DNA of 64,000 nt from Cymbomonas tetramitiformis (GCA_001247695.2 LGRX02028658.1:1-64000); one strand, 5' to 3'. Shown: positions 31,800-42,094, counted from the stretch's first letter. The notes: generated by a model not told the origin, from the sequence alone. Numbers and translations: made by a program.

Positions 31800-32126
31800 A
31801 TTTTCCAAAAATGGTAGGGCCAAGTTACATTCAATCGTTTTCTTGTATGCGGGTAGACGATATATGGTGCCCGCACACTGTCGATGGGCCCTGTGGCGGC
31901 TGACAAGTATTCGTAGAGAGTTGCTCAACTACGTATATAGTTATTTTAATTACACTACTCTGGTTTACTACAAAGCGACTGGCATGCACCAAGCAACAGA
32001 GGCATCCGATATTTTACGGACCGCGACGATACCACCGGCACACATACGCGACGCTTTACCCGGCGCGGGCGGGGCATGCAAGGCTGTAATGCCGATTTAC
32101 GGATGCGAAGTGGTATGGCACTGCGA
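31800..32126. other. spacer with a dispersed degenerate repeat
   Basis: CAAGCAACAGAGGCATCCGAT at about 31990 followed by CGGCGCGGGCGGGGCATGC is related to sequence at 54036-54115 and more weakly 56265-56330. No gene seen. Confidence 0.5.
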
Positions 32127-34109
32127 TTAATGTAAGTGCCTCCAAGTGACGGTAGTGCAATGGTGCAACGCACAGAGCTCCCTTTCGCCGGTGTGGTAAT
32201 TCTGCTCCGCTGCAGAAAACTGCCGACTATCGTAGGCGATCACCCTCATACCGTCTCCCGTGTCTTGCATGAGTACGCCTCCCAAAGCAACTCCACTTGC
32301 GTCCGTTTGTACCAAAAACGGCGCTGACCCATCCGCGGCTGCCTTCATGTCGGGCAATGCCAATACTGGGGCTGAGGAAAGAGCGGTCTTCAGCTCGTCG
32401 AAGGCCCATTGTTGGAGTTCTCCCCACTGCCACGGTACGTCGGTCTTGGTGAGCGAGGTCAAGGGTTGGGCAATCTCCGAGAACCGGTGCACAAACCGGC
32501 GGTAGTACCCCGCTAGTCCAAGGAACTGTCTGGCGTGGGTTACTGTCTCCAGCTTCGGCCAGTCCTTGATGGAGGACACCTTGTCATGCTGAGGTTGGCA
32601 TCCTTCGGCGGATAGAGTGTGGCCCAAGAACCGTAGAGACTCCTTCACCTTGGATGCCTTCAGGTATACCCCTTTTTCTCGACAAGTGTCCAAGAACTGA
32701 CGTACGTGGTCGTAATGTTCTTCCACCGTGCGTGAGAAGACCACCACATCGTTGATAAAAATCCGTACAAAGGGGAGATGACCGAGTGCACGCTGAATTC
32801 GCCGCTGATACTGAGATGGAGAGTTCTGCAGGCCCTGGGGCATCACCAACCATTCGTAGGCCCCCATCTGGGTGGTGAACGCGGTCTTCTCCACGTCCTC
32901 CTCGGCCATTGGCACTTGCCAGAATCCGTCCACCGCGTCAAAGGAGGAGAAGAACGCTGCCCCTTGCATCTCGTCAAACATCAGTTGGATGTCCGGTAGT
33001 GGATACCGGTCCCGCACCGTCTGCTGATTCAATTGTCGGTAATCCACCACCAGACGCAATGTCTTCGGGTCACCAGGCTTGGGTACCATCAGACATGGGG
33101 CGGCATACGGGCTTGACGACGGCCGGATGTAACCCTTCTTCATGAGCTGCTCGATGCGTTCACGTAACTGGCGTGGCTCTTCAGCGGTCATCTTGTATGG
33201 ACGCCTACATGGTGGTCCACCCTCCGCGTCCGGCTTGCGATCGATGCGGGCCTTGTCCTCCTCGGTGCGACGCAACTTGGAGGCCTCCGGTAGAGCTGCA
33301 CACAGGGTATCTAGATACTTCTCAAAGAAGGCGTCAAAGCGCTGCTTCCACGTGCTGCTTACCGGTGCATCTCGAGTATCTTGACGGGGTCCTTCCTTCT
33401 CCACGGGGGTGTGAGGTGGCGGTACTTCAGCAGCGGTAGCCGCAAAGGCTGCCTCATGGTCGTTCCCGCGCGCGGCCATCATGAGCCACTGAGGTTGTGA
33501 CTCTTCATCCCCGGCCAGGCGCCTGGTCTCGGCGTGGATGAGGTGCTGCTTCAGCTGCGCTGCCGTCAAGAATACCTCATCGATCAGCCCCGCGCCTTGG
33601 GCTTTGCCCTGACCCATCCCCGGACTACAGCCCGCGAGCGTCACCCGTTGCTGTCCTCCACCATTTGCTCGCGTGTTGAAGGATACGGAACCGTGACCGG
33701 CATAATCCAACGTGGCCGGGGAAAGACTGCGAAGCCACTTACCCCCCAACACCACGTCTACTTGGATTCCTAGCGGCAAGACTCGCAGAGCCATTCGCTT
33801 CTCGCAGTAGTTTACTCCCGCCGCCGTGTGCGCGGTGAACTTGGTGTACGCCACCTCTCCAGCGGTCTTTACAGATCCATCTGCCAGTGTGACCTTCATT
33901 GGCGTCCCTGAGCGCACTGTCAAGTCACAGGTACGGGCACAATCCGCCGAGATGAAGTTGTCCGAGGCGCCTGAGTCCACCAGCACCTTTACTCGGTGTC
34001 CACGAAGGTAGGCATAGAACACCAGGAGTAAGGGTCCTTCCTCGTCCCGCACCGCTGACAGTGTGTGTGCCAAGAGTGTCCCTGTTCGAGTGTTTGCTTT
34101 CCAGCGCAC
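32127..34109 (-). pseudogene. protease / reverse transcriptase / RNase H, truncated and with mutated RT site
   Basis: Protease: KVLVDSGASDNFISADCA near residue 41, active site DSGA, followed by VVLGGKWLRSL. RT: RLVVDYRQLNQQT, FSSFDAVDGFWQVP (Asp391) and then FVRIFINDVVVFS at 448-460. The family motif is Y/F-x-D-D; here it is F-I-N-D (residues 451-454), the codon being AAC rather than GAC, so the first catalytic Asp of the pair is lost. RNase H: VQTDASGVALGGVL, then YDSRQFSAAEQNYHTGERELCAL, after which the frame runs into foreign sequence. RNase H is thus cut off and integrase is absent. This copy cannot encode an active polymerase. Confidence 0.88.
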
Positions 34110-35309
34110 CCCCCATCCAGTTGAACACGCTTACATTTAAGAGCATCTTCAATCGGGTGAGAGCTCAAAGCGGTTGCAGCCTCGTCCACCAAGGCGTTGC
34201 ACTCGTGTTCTTCGCCACTACCATGTTCAGTGGCACTGACGTACGTGGTGGCGTTGGTCGAGACACTGACGTGAGTGGTATCACTATCAGTGGGGCTGAC
34301 ATGAGTGGTCGGTGTCACTGTTGGTGTCGCTGACGTGAGTGGTGTCGCTGCCGGTGGCACTGACATGCGTTGTGTCGCTGTCGGTGGCGCTAATGTGCGT
34401 CGTGTCGCTGTCGGTGGCGCTGACGTGGGTAATGCCACTGTCGGTAGCGCTGACATGTGTAGAGTCGCTGTCTGATCCGCTTTCCAGCGGCTGGAACCCA
34501 CCGGTTGCATGCTGGGCCGAGCGCGTTGCATGCTGGGCCAGGCGCGTCGCCTGCTCAGCGGGGCATGTTGCATGCTTGGCGGAGCCGGTTGCATGCCCAG
34601 GCTGTCTGGTTGCATGCTCAGCCGGGCGTGTCGCATGCTCAGCCGGGCAGGTTGCATGCTTAGCCAGGCTGGTTGCATGCTCAGCGAGGCAGGTTGCATG
34701 CTGAGACCCACTGGTTGCATGCTGAACCGGGCGTGTTGCATGCCGGGCGAGGCGTGTTGCATGCTCAGCCGGGCGGGTTGCATGCTCAGCAAGGCATGCT
34801 GCATGCTCAGGCGAGCTGGTTGCATGCTCAGCGAGGCAGGTTGCATGCTCAGCTGGGCGTGTTGCATGCTCAGCTGGGCAGGTTGCATGCTGAGACCCAC
34901 TGGTTGCATGCGTAGGCCGGCTGGTTGCATGCGCAGGCCGGCTGGTTGCATGCGCAGGCCGGCTGGTTGCATGCTCAGCAAGGCATGCTGCATGCTCAGG
35001 CGAGCTGGTAGCATGCTCAGCGAGGCGGGTTGCATGCTCAGCTGGGCGTGTTGCATGCTCAGCTGGGCAGGTTGCATGCTGAGACCCACTGGTTGCATGC
35101 GCAGGCCGGCTGGTTGCATGCTCAGCAAAGGCATGCTGCATGCTCAGGCGAGCCGGTCGCATGCTCAGCCGGACTGGTTGCATGCTGTGAGGCGCTGGTT
35201 GCATGCTGGAATCCACTGGTTGCATGCTGTACCAGGCGTGCTGCATGCTGGTCGGGGCGTGTTGCATGCGGGGACAGGCCCGTTGCATGCTCAGCCGGTC
35301 GAGTTGCAT
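34110..35309 (-). CDS. repeat-coded linker (HATRPAE / MQPARLS heptapeptides) of gypsy element 2
   Basis: The 21-bp minisatellite is read as 7-residue repeats: HATRPAE in the frame shared with protease/RT, and MQPAGLS in the next frame. Beyond the repeats, frame one continues with Ser/Thr/Asp-rich repeats (ATDSDTTHVS) to a stop at 34287; the other frame continues past it through ECNALVDEAATALSSHPIED up to the G6 tract at 34109-34114, where a one-base shift is needed to enter the protease ORF. A start upstream at about 35309 is uncertain. No fold is recognisable. Because 21 is a multiple of three, all frames stay open and the coding frame cannot be chosen by openness alone. Confidence 0.4.
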
Positions 35310-35320
35310 GCCGGCGTGGG
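34500..35320. repeat. 21-bp minisatellite, core GTTGCATGC, ~39 copies
   Basis: The unit is GTTGCATGC followed by 12 variable bases such as TCAGCCGGGCGT; GCATGC recurs every 21 bp with few exceptions. Blocks of units are themselves duplicated: the order of variants at about 34690-34900 recurs at about 34960-35110. Related arrays of the same core are at 39020-39340, 40150-40395 and 44563-45505. Confidence 0.95.
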
Positions 35321-36408
35321 CTGTTAGGTCCTCCCGCCAGTTGTTGGGTCATGTTCAGCTCCTCCTCGGGCGGACTAGGGCAGGATGCAGCACGTTGGTT
35401 GCATGCTGGCGCTATGCTGCCCGATCCGCCTGCCAGTTGCTGGGTCATACTCAGCTCCTCCTCGAGGTGCTCAGGTTCGCCCGCCGGTTGCTGGGTCGTG
35501 CTCAGACCCTCCCAAGCAGCAAGATGCGCAGCCTCCCAAGCCGCAAGACGTGCAGCTTCATTCTTCCTCCAGGCTTTCATCCGTTGGTCCAAGGTCGTAC
35601 GCTTCCTCCCACTCCTCGAAGGCTTCGAACGACGGGTAGGCGTATCCTCCCCCGAGGACTGCTCACGGTGTTGCTGCAACCGGTACTGGCTGCAATGAAT
35701 CTCCATCTCGGACTCGTCCGTGCTGTGGGTTAGGTCCGAGGGGCTCGATCCCAGAGTTGCCGCAAGAACTGTCTCGTCTGGTTTGAGAGGAGCAGGATTG
35801 GGAGGTGGGTGTGCTCGTCGAACACGTCCGAACACAGCATGCACAATCGCCTTGCCGCACTGCCTGACCCGCTGGACTGCCGTGGTCCATGTGGAGGCCG
35901 TCTTGAGCGCATGGGAGTCAAAGGGGGTGTCCTGCGCTCGTTGTGCCCGCCGACGTCGCCACAAGCGATAGGCTTGCTGTATTGATATCGCCGCCGACGC
36001 TTGACGCCGTCGAAGGCGACGGAGCCCAGTCGTCTCCCAAGGTCGGCCTTCTTGAGGTACATTCGTCTTCGGCCCGTATTCTTGCTCCACAGCCCGACGC
36101 TGCTCGCGTGGGCTCAACTCTGCCCAGGCCAAGCCCAATGTGCCGCCCATGCGACCACGCAAGCGGGCAAGTATAAGCTCGTCCAACTCGTATTTCCGTT
36201 GGCGACGGCTGAAGGGGGTAGTCGCGGGACGTCGTGTAGCATGGCGACGACTGTGCTCAGCCATCTTGTGTGCCTCTGCCGGGGACTTCTTCTTGAGGGT
36301 CATGCGTAGTTGTCGTAGTAGGACACTTTCAGAAGTAGCCCCGGCCGGACTTCTCCAGCTCCACGATGTCAACCGCCTACGCTGATCCGCCAGGGAACTC
36401 TGGTACAC
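35122..36408 (-). CDS. gypsy element 2 linker ORF with IQ-like helix
   Basis: The 428-codon frame has a basic N-terminal half: MAEHSRRHATRRPATTPF, LILARLRGRMGGTLGLAWAEL, and AAISIQQAYRLWRRRRAQRA, which resembles an IQ motif. Then an acidic/Ser-rich part, a second helical stretch (RMKAWRKNEAARLAAWEAAH) and finally the HATRPAE repeats. IQ-like helices can bind calmodulin, but a chance basic helix is equally likely. It lies between gag and protease on the same strand. No family recognised. Confidence 0.45.
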   Translation of the reverse strand: MYQSSLADQRRRLTSWSWRSPAGATSESVLLRQLRMTLKKKSPAEAHKMAEHSRRHATRRPATTPFSRRQRKYELDELILARLRGRMGGTLGLAWAELSPREQRRAVEQEYGPKTNVPQEGRPWETTGLRRLRRRQASAAISIQQAYRLWRRRRAQRAQDTPFDSHALKTASTWTTAVQRVRQCGKAIVHAVFGRVRRAHPPPNPAPLKPDETVLAATLGSSPSDLTHSTDESEMEIHCSQYRLQQHREQSSGEDTPTRRSKPSRSGRKRTTLDQRMKAWRKNEAARLAAWEAAHLAAWEGLSTTQQPAGEPEHLEEELSMTQQLAGGSGSIAPACNQRAASCPSPPEEELNMTQQLAGGPNSPRRHATRPAEHATGLSPHATRPDQHAARLVQHATSGFQHATSASQHATSPAEHATGSPEHAACLC

Positions 36409-36428
36409 CTCGGAGGCCCCCGGTGCAG

Positions 36429-36878
36429 CTAGGTGCAGATCCTTGTATAGTCGCTGGGCTGAACTGTTGGTGCCGCGTGATGAGCTCGGATACGTGGGGG
36501 AGGTCCATCAACATTACCGCGGTCAATTGGGATACCGTGTTCGGCACAGTAAGTCTCCCAACAAGGATGTGCTGTCGGTGGGGTTATCGGCGGAGTCAAT
36601 GATCCCCGAGCAGGGGGGGGATCCTCCACTGAGAGGGGTCGTCTGCTCAAAATGGTTGCGCGCCGTGCGCGCTCTCGGCCACTGAAGGCAATCCGTGATG
36701 AACGGGGCCTCGGGCTGACGGTGGAGGGGGGCCGTGCGGCCACACCATGGGGCGAATCTGATGAAGCCTCTGTGCTCACTGGGGCATGCAGCGCTCGCAG
36801 TGAGACGGGCTTTGTCGGGGTACAGGCGGTGGCCTCGTCACGTGACGTCCGCGAGGGCCATGAAGGACGGGCTGCCAC
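36429..36878 (-). CDS. Pro/Arg-rich ORF between gag and linker of gypsy element 2
   Basis: 149 codons, rich in Pro, Arg, Ser and Thr, with HPCWETYCAEHGIPIDRG near the end. It starts 42 bp after the gag stop in a different frame and ends 21 bp before the next ORF. Probably part of the same polyprotein, separated by frame changes. No domain seen. Confidence 0.35.
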   Translation of the reverse strand: MAARPSWPSRTSRDEATACTPTKPVSLRALHAPVSTEASSDSPHGVAARPPSTVSPRPRSSRIAFSGRERARRATILSRRPLSVEDPPPARGSLTPPITPPTAHPCWETYCAEHGIPIDRGNVDGPPPRIRAHHAAPTVQPSDYTRICT

Positions 36879-36919
36879 ATTGGTATAGGGCTGCCTCTGT
36901 CCACGGGGTCGATGGAGAT

Positions 36920-39007
36920 TTACTCCTCTTGCCCGGGAGCCCCTGTCGGCTCCCCACTCCGAAAAGCTGGATCCTCGGTGCTCGTGATGTCACACAGGGC
37001 ACACAGATCCCCATAGAGGTCCACGTCAGCATCCGCCAGAGCGAGGACCTCCTCCATCATTTCAAGCTCTTCGGGGTTGAGGGAATCCTCCTCGACTCTC
37101 TCCTCAATGACCTCCACGCAAGCCGCCACTTGCCCTGGCCTTCGCGCCAACCGTGCCGGGGCGTTGGCCTTCCAGATTGCCAACTTCTTTTCGTCTGTGC
37201 AATTGGCCACCAAATGCTTGAGACTGCCACATGCAAAACAGGGCCACTCCCTCACCGCAGGTGCCGGTCGGGATCCTTGGGTCGCCGCCGTGCTTACGGT
37301 CACCGGGGCCGCTGTTGCCGAGTCGCCCCCGGCAGTCCCCGGCTCCCACGTGAGTGCCGCCAATGCAGGCATCCTCGGGGACCACCTAGACCGACCAGAC
37401 GGGGTGCTGCGTGGTGGAACTTGCCGCTGTCGGTGTCCCATCTCCAACGCCACCTTACGGGCGATGGTGTCGTGGAGAACCGCGTCCTCCATCACCTTAG
37501 CCGTCTCAATTTCCGTGGCCACGGAACGAACCTTCAAGATGGCGGAGGTGTCGGACCGTCCGAGTCGACGTTGTTCATCTTCCCACTGCTCCGGGTGACT
37601 GGTGTCCAGCCCCAGATCCGCCAGCTTGGAACCCACTTGAACGCTGTGTCGTAGTCCACCCCAAAAGAGCTCGAGAAGTTCCAGTTTGGTCACCTTGCCG
37701 CAACCCCGTACTACGTCCGCCACAAAGTTGACAGTCGCGGTTCGGGTGGTGATGCGGGTGTAGAAGGCACCGGTCTTCTCCTCCGATCGCTGCCTCGTTG
37801 AGAGTAGCTCCGACTTCAGCCGCTTCAGGGCGTCCGCGGTGATGTCCACCGACAAGGCAAGGTCGCCCATGAACCGTGGCACCGTTGCGTACCTCACCTT
37901 CCACGCCTCTCCTTCGCTGCCTCCTGGCGCCATCTCCTCGACGTACAGCTTCTGAGCCTTGGCCAACTTGGCGGTCTTGACCATCCATAGCAAGGTGGAG
38001 ACGCTGAGCTGGTTGCGTCCTTGCGCCTCACGCCGAAAGCTGGGAGTAGTGAGCGCCGCAATCACCGTCATGTGCTCCAGAAGCGCATTCACCGCCACAG
38101 AGAACTCCTCAAGGTCATCCATGGCCCGGCCCTTCGTGTAGTGATCGCCGGGGAACTCCGGGAGGTCCTCCACCAACTTGTAGATGCCCCTCAAGAGCGA
38201 GCTCTCGTTCTTGATCGCGGTCCGGTAAGAGCGGTCGTCAGGGGTGAACATTGCCATCGGGTCTTCCGGAGCTCGTGCAACCCCGGCCGGTGGTCCCGCC
38301 ACTGCCGTATGAGTCACCGTTGGGGTGAAGGTCGCGGCATCGGCTGAGAGTCGATGTGAAGGAGCTCGGAAGGTGGAGGGGTCAGTCTGCAACGGGGGTC
38401 GGGACATCGTAGGAGGCGGTTCAAACGATGCAGCCAAGTACCATGGAGCAGCACATACCTCCACCCAGGCTTGTAGCCCATCCAGCTCGTAGGTCTCCGC
38501 CTCCGACTCCGTGAAGGCGTCCACCACCGGTCGTCTCGGGCATTGGTACCATCGTGACGGAATTCTGGGACGCCTCGTGCCTCGAATAGACTCCTCTGCC
38601 ACCAAGCGGTCCACCAAGAGGGCGTAGGTGGAGGTCTCGGTGGTGTGCAGCGGACGTATCTCGGGGAAAGAGGTACCGCCGGCCCCGCTCAGAATGTATC
38701 GAGTAGGACTCAGCCCAAGGTTGTCACAGATCTTCAGGGCTGCCGACAGACCATGGCGCGAGGAGGTGATCTCGGGTAACGTCGCTGTAGTAGCCAATTC
38801 ACTCGGGGGCACCCACAAGGAATCCCCTTGGGGAGTGACCACTAACAGCCGTGTAGTTGACGTCGACGGTCCCGCCCCCCCAGTCGGGTCACCATCAGGG
38901 TCATCTCCAGGGTCGTCACCAGGGTCGTCCTCCGTGTCCTTATAGTCGCTACTCCGGCTTTGCGATTCTTCATCGGCGGCGAGCGACTTCCCATCCTTCC
39001 AGCCCAA
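36920..39007 (-). CDS. gag (capsid-nucleocapsid) of gypsy element 2
   Basis: 695 codons. The middle (AMFTPDDRSYRTAIKNESSL to LDTSHPEQWEDEQRRLG) is helical and of retrotransposon-gag type, with FWGGLRHSVQVGSKL. Near the C-terminus is a perfect CCHC zinc knuckle, CFACGSLKHLVANC (C-x2-C-x4-H-x4-C), which binds RNA in gag proteins. The N-terminal part has a run of DDPGDDPDGDP repeats. The first in-frame Met (MGWKDGK) follows the upstream minisatellite directly, so the true start may be in the preceding ORF after a frameshift. Confidence 0.8.
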   Translation of the reverse strand: MGWKDGKSLAADEESQSRSSDYKDTEDDPGDDPGDDPDGDPTGGAGPSTSTTRLLVVTPQGDSLWVPPSELATTATLPEITSSRHGLSAALKICDNLGLSPTRYILSGAGGTSFPEIRPLHTTETSTYALLVDRLVAEESIRGTRRPRIPSRWYQCPRRPVVDAFTESEAETYELDGLQAWVEVCAAPWYLAASFEPPPTMSRPPLQTDPSTFRAPSHRLSADAATFTPTVTHTAVAGPPAGVARAPEDPMAMFTPDDRSYRTAIKNESSLLRGIYKLVEDLPEFPGDHYTKGRAMDDLEEFSVAVNALLEHMTVIAALTTPSFRREAQGRNQLSVSTLLWMVKTAKLAKAQKLYVEEMAPGGSEGEAWKVRYATVPRFMGDLALSVDITADALKRLKSELLSTRQRSEEKTGAFYTRITTRTATVNFVADVVRGCGKVTKLELLELFWGGLRHSVQVGSKLADLGLDTSHPEQWEDEQRRLGRSDTSAILKVRSVATEIETAKVMEDAVLHDTIARKVALEMGHRQRQVPPRSTPSGRSRWSPRMPALAALTWEPGTAGGDSATAAPVTVSTAATQGSRPAPAVREWPCFACGSLKHLVANCTDEKKLAIWKANAPARLARRPGQVAACVEVIEERVEEDSLNPEELEMMEEVLALADADVDLYGDLCALCDITSTEDPAFRSGEPTGAPGQEE

Positions 39008-39019
39008 GGCTAGCTGTCC

Positions 39020-39340
39020 CCCGCTGGTTGCATGCTGGGAGGCGCCGGTTGCATGCTGGAACCCACTGGTTGCATGCGGAGCTAGGCGTGTTGCATGCGG
39101 AGCCAGGGTGTTGCATGCTGAGACAGGCCCGTTGCATGCTCAGCCGGTCGAGTTGCATGCTGGGCGAGGCGTGTTGCATGCTCAGCCGGGCGGGTTGCAT
39201 GCTGTGTTGCATGCGAAGTTGAGCTGGTTGCATGCGAAGCCGGGCGTGTTGCATGCTCAGCCGGCCGTGTTGCATGCTGTGTTGCATGCTCTGCCGAGCT
39301 GGTTGCATGCTCAGCCGCTCCCGCTGCATGCTGCGGCTGG
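39020..39340. repeat. 21-bp GTTGCATGC minisatellite within gag region, ~15 copies
   Basis: Same core and period as the 34.5-35.3 kb array, with a few shortened units (GTTGCATGCTGTGTTGCATG). It straddles the boundary between the two gag ORFs, and it probably caused the frame change between them. Confidence 0.9.
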
Positions 39341-40656
39341 CCCCCACCAGCCCCGCACACCACAGGGGTGTCCAAGCTTGCCCGGCGTCTTCTTGCCAGA
39401 CGCCGTTCCTCGGCCACCCCGCCCCCCGCTGCAGCAGCCTCCAGCTGAGCCATCTGATCGCGCAGATTCCCCGCCTCGGTCTCCGCGAGGAAACGAGCGG
39501 TCTCTGCGCGCACTACCCGCTGCAACACCTCCTGGTCCGTCAACTCCCGCCTCCTATGCTTCTCCAACTTGAGACGCCGTTCTCGTCGTCTGCGACTATG
39601 CTGAGTACCCGCTGCAGACTCATAGCCAGAGCCAGATGTAGTGCTCCCAGGTTGAGACGCGTGAGCTTGAGAGAGGTCCTCTGTCACCACGTCTTGAGGC
39701 TCCGTGTGTATTGGCAAGGTTCTCCCAAGAGTCTCCGGACCCGAAGCACGGCGACGATGATGCGGCTGGTGGTTTACCACACCCTCGTCAGGAGAAGTAT
39801 CGATGTGGGGAGTCGGTTCCATCGGCGGTGTCGGATACAGTCGTTGGGGGACCACTCTCATATCAGTCGCCACCGCCCGTTCTGCAGCCGCCATGCGCTC
39901 TCGCGCTGCCCACCATTCTCTAGCTCGTGCCTCCGACGCAGGGTCAGCTCCATATACCGGAGGTGGAGGCGGTGGAAAATAAGCCGGTAGTGCCCATGGA
40001 TCCCCGTAGGTGGTCGACATCGGCGCGGGCGTGTATGGGGCATGTGTCAACACGCCTGGGGCATGGGTTGGCGAGCCTGTGGCATAGTGGAGAGCCATTC
40101 CAAAAGGCGGTGACGGCCTACTGGGGGCATATGGCATGTCTGGAGCATACGGGAGCATGCCGGTTGCATGCGGTTGCATACCCGTTGCATGCGGTTGCAT
40201 GCTGGTTGCATGCGGCTGCACGCCCGTTGCATGTTGTTGCATGCCGCTCCAACCGACCTCTTGTTGATGAAACATAAAGGGGAAAGTTTGAGAGGGGGCG
40301 TGCATAAAATGGCTCTGAGGCATGCTGGGTTGCATGCCACCTGGCATAGGTTGCATGCCAGGTTGCATGCCAGGTTGCATGCCAGCGGGCGCGCTGAAGG
40401 GCACGCCGAAGGGAAACTGAGCCACGTCCGAGACATGTTGGTACATGTCAACAACTTGCCCAGCACTGACCCCTGCGATGGAAGCGGTTGGTGGAGAGGG
40501 GTCTGAGGGGGTCAGTGGCACGGTGGTGGAAAGGCCCGAAGGTCCAGGCGCGGTGGAAGCGGATGGTGTATGGTCTGAGGGGGTCAAAGGGAAGGTGGTG
40601 GCGGAAGGATCCATAGCGGTGGTGGAAGGGGGCGAAGGTCCAGACGAAAGCATCAA
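39082..40656 (-). CDS. N-terminal gag-region ORF of gypsy element 2, low complexity
   Basis: 524 codons beginning MMLSSGPSPPSTT. Ser/Thr/Pro-rich repeats are followed by Met/Gln/Pro repeats (GMQPGMQPGMQP, HATGMQPHATG), a short helix region with EARAREWWAARERMAAAERA, a basic region (HSRRRRERRLKLEKHRRREL), a coiled helix (VVRAETARFLAETEAGNLRD) and the HATRPAEHATR repeats. Likely the disordered start of the gag polyprotein. No catalytic motif. Confidence 0.55.
   Translation of the reverse strand: MMLSSGPSPPSTTAMDPSATTFPLTPSDHTPSASTAPGPSGLSTTVPLTPSDPSPPTASIAGVSAGQVVDMYQHVSDVAQFPFGVPFSAPAGMQPGMQPGMQPMPGGMQPSMPQSHFMHAPSQTFPFMFHQQEVGWSGMQQHATGVQPHATSMQPHATGMQPHATGMLPYAPDMPYAPSRPSPPFGMALHYATGSPTHAPGVLTHAPYTPAPMSTTYGDPWALPAYFPPPPPPVYGADPASEARAREWWAARERMAAAERAVATDMRVVPQRLYPTPPMEPTPHIDTSPDEGVVNHQPHHRRRASGPETLGRTLPIHTEPQDVVTEDLSQAHASQPGSTTSGSGYESAAGTQHSRRRRERRLKLEKHRRRELTDQEVLQRVVRAETARFLAETEAGNLRDQMAQLEAAAAGGGVAEERRLARRRRASLDTPVVCGAGGGQPQHAAGAAEHATSSAEHATQHATRPAEHATRPASHATSSTSHATQHATRPAEHATRLAQHATRPAEHATGLSQHATPWLRMQHA
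40150..40395. repeat. GTTGCATGC repeats, irregular 15- and 21-bp spacing
   Basis: About 12 GTTGCATGC or close variants, including three tandem 15-bp units (AGGTTGCATGCC). Encodes the GMQPHAT and GMQPGMQP repeats on the minus strand. Confidence 0.85.
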
Positions 40657-40699
40657 AAGTCAACTGTCGGTCAACCGTATGACAGTTATGACAATATGA

Positions 40700-42090
40700 C
40701 AACTATGACAGTGTCAAATATGGTCGTATGGCGTTTCCAGAAATTAATTCCAAGAATACCAGTCCAGTAGAGCCAAAATACTACCAAAAGCTGTAGAGAA
40801 CTTAGCCAGAAGGTATAAGGAACTTCCCTAGAAGGTGGGAGGTACTTCCACCATACTTAAGGCTGATAGGCTATTTTTAGCAGCTGGTGAGGATACAAGA
40901 TCTGGCCCCAAACTTGCTCAGATTGTTAACAAACTAAAAAGATACTTTTTATTTGTACTTTTTGACAATAGCCTCCGGCGGCTTTGCTTAGTTATGTTGC
41001 TGAGAGGAGCTCACTTTCTCCCCCCATACTTAAGCCTCTGCCGGCATCCAAGATCACTAATCTGAGCATCCGCATCATCCGAACGACATCCAGCAAAAAA
41101 ACGAGAACGCGGGTCCACTAAAGACGTCCACGCGCATATCTTGCCAGCTTTACAGCCGTCGGAGTGGACCAGCCTCGAACATCCTTAAGATCAAGTCATA
41201 AATCTCGCCCAGAGCCTCAAGAAAAGGCAATCCAACGCAGATCCCAACCAAATCCCACACAAAGAAGATCCCGTAGCGAACTTTTTCCGTGTTTTAAGTG
41301 CACGTAACGCGCGCAATTTGAGCCGTCAAACGCAAGCAGAGTCAGCTCAAAACGCAAACACAAAAGTCGCCATCCGTAAAATCTCATCCGCAGATCCCAA
41401 AGGTCCGTAGAGATGGGTTGCAAAATTAGTTGGTAAGCTTAAGTATGTAGAGGCGCATAATTTTTTTAAAGAGGGTTTAAGAATATATAATGACTTATTT
41501 TTTCATATTTCGTATGACAATATCATATTCCAAATTGACTATTTTTTCAACTTTGAGATTTCGGGCACTTGGGTGCCCACCCGAGGTGGAAACGTCTCTC
41601 CGAATCTTTCGTATGCGCGTTAAATGTGAAGTAGACAATAATTTATGAAAACCGATTCGTTTTTGTTATTCTCATTGAGAACGTTAATTTCCAAATTGAC
41701 TATTTTTTCAACTTTGAGATTTCGGGCACTTGGGTGAGCATTAGAGGTAGTCTAAAGGTATCGGGACGTTCTCCGAATGTTCCGAATGTGAACCGCGTCG
41801 GGGATGTATGAAATCGCTATAATATGTGCATATGGATTCCATACAAATATGATAATGCAAATTCTACAAAGAATCATATACATTTCTCCAACATGGAAAT
41901 AACCGAGTGGGTTATGATCTCCCGAAGAGATAAAGAGGTGCAAGAATGCATATGCGCACTCGGGAAAGCGAGTGTAATAATTCATGTCATATGAAGGTAC
42001 ATACAAAACATTGTTGGAATCAAATCCGAGGTTATTGCTACATATCAATAATACAAACGATAAGGGGGACATCTTGTCTATATCACTTTT
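40700..42090. other. leader/flank of gypsy element 2 and AT-rich spacer
   Basis: No supported gene. Two CATACTTAAG words at 40849 and 41027 bracket a 180-bp segment upstream of gag. A ~52-bp direct repeat (CCAAATTGACTATTTTTTCA then ACTTTGAGATTTCGGGCACT) lies at about 41530-41578 and 41692-41740. A 106-codon minus ORF at 41752-42072 has no recognisable motif. Confidence 0.5.
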
Positions 42091-42094
42091 ATAT

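Larger units (their letters stand above)
29250..31805 (+). mobile_element. second CACTA-motif element, fragment
   Basis: TTAGTG/CACTAA words occur in dense fields at 29252-29325, 29855-29925, 30425-30775 and 31625-31795, around a two-exon gene. The motif is the same as in the 9.8-17.3 kb element. No transposase core is found here, so this is a fragment or non-autonomous copy. The middle (30785-31610) is AT-rich without the motif. Confidence 0.6.
32127..40656 (-). mobile_element. second Ty3/gypsy-like retrotransposon, 3'-truncated, with internal minisatellites
   Basis: On the minus strand: two gag-type ORFs (40656-39082, 39007-36920 with CCHC knuckle), two linker ORFs (36878-36429, 36408-35122), a repeat-coding section (35309-34110) and protease-RT-RNase H (34109-32127). 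No integrase follows; the frame leaves the element inside RNase H. Adjacent ORFs lie in different frames, so several frameshifts have occurred or are used. No LTR pair was found. Confidence 0.85.
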
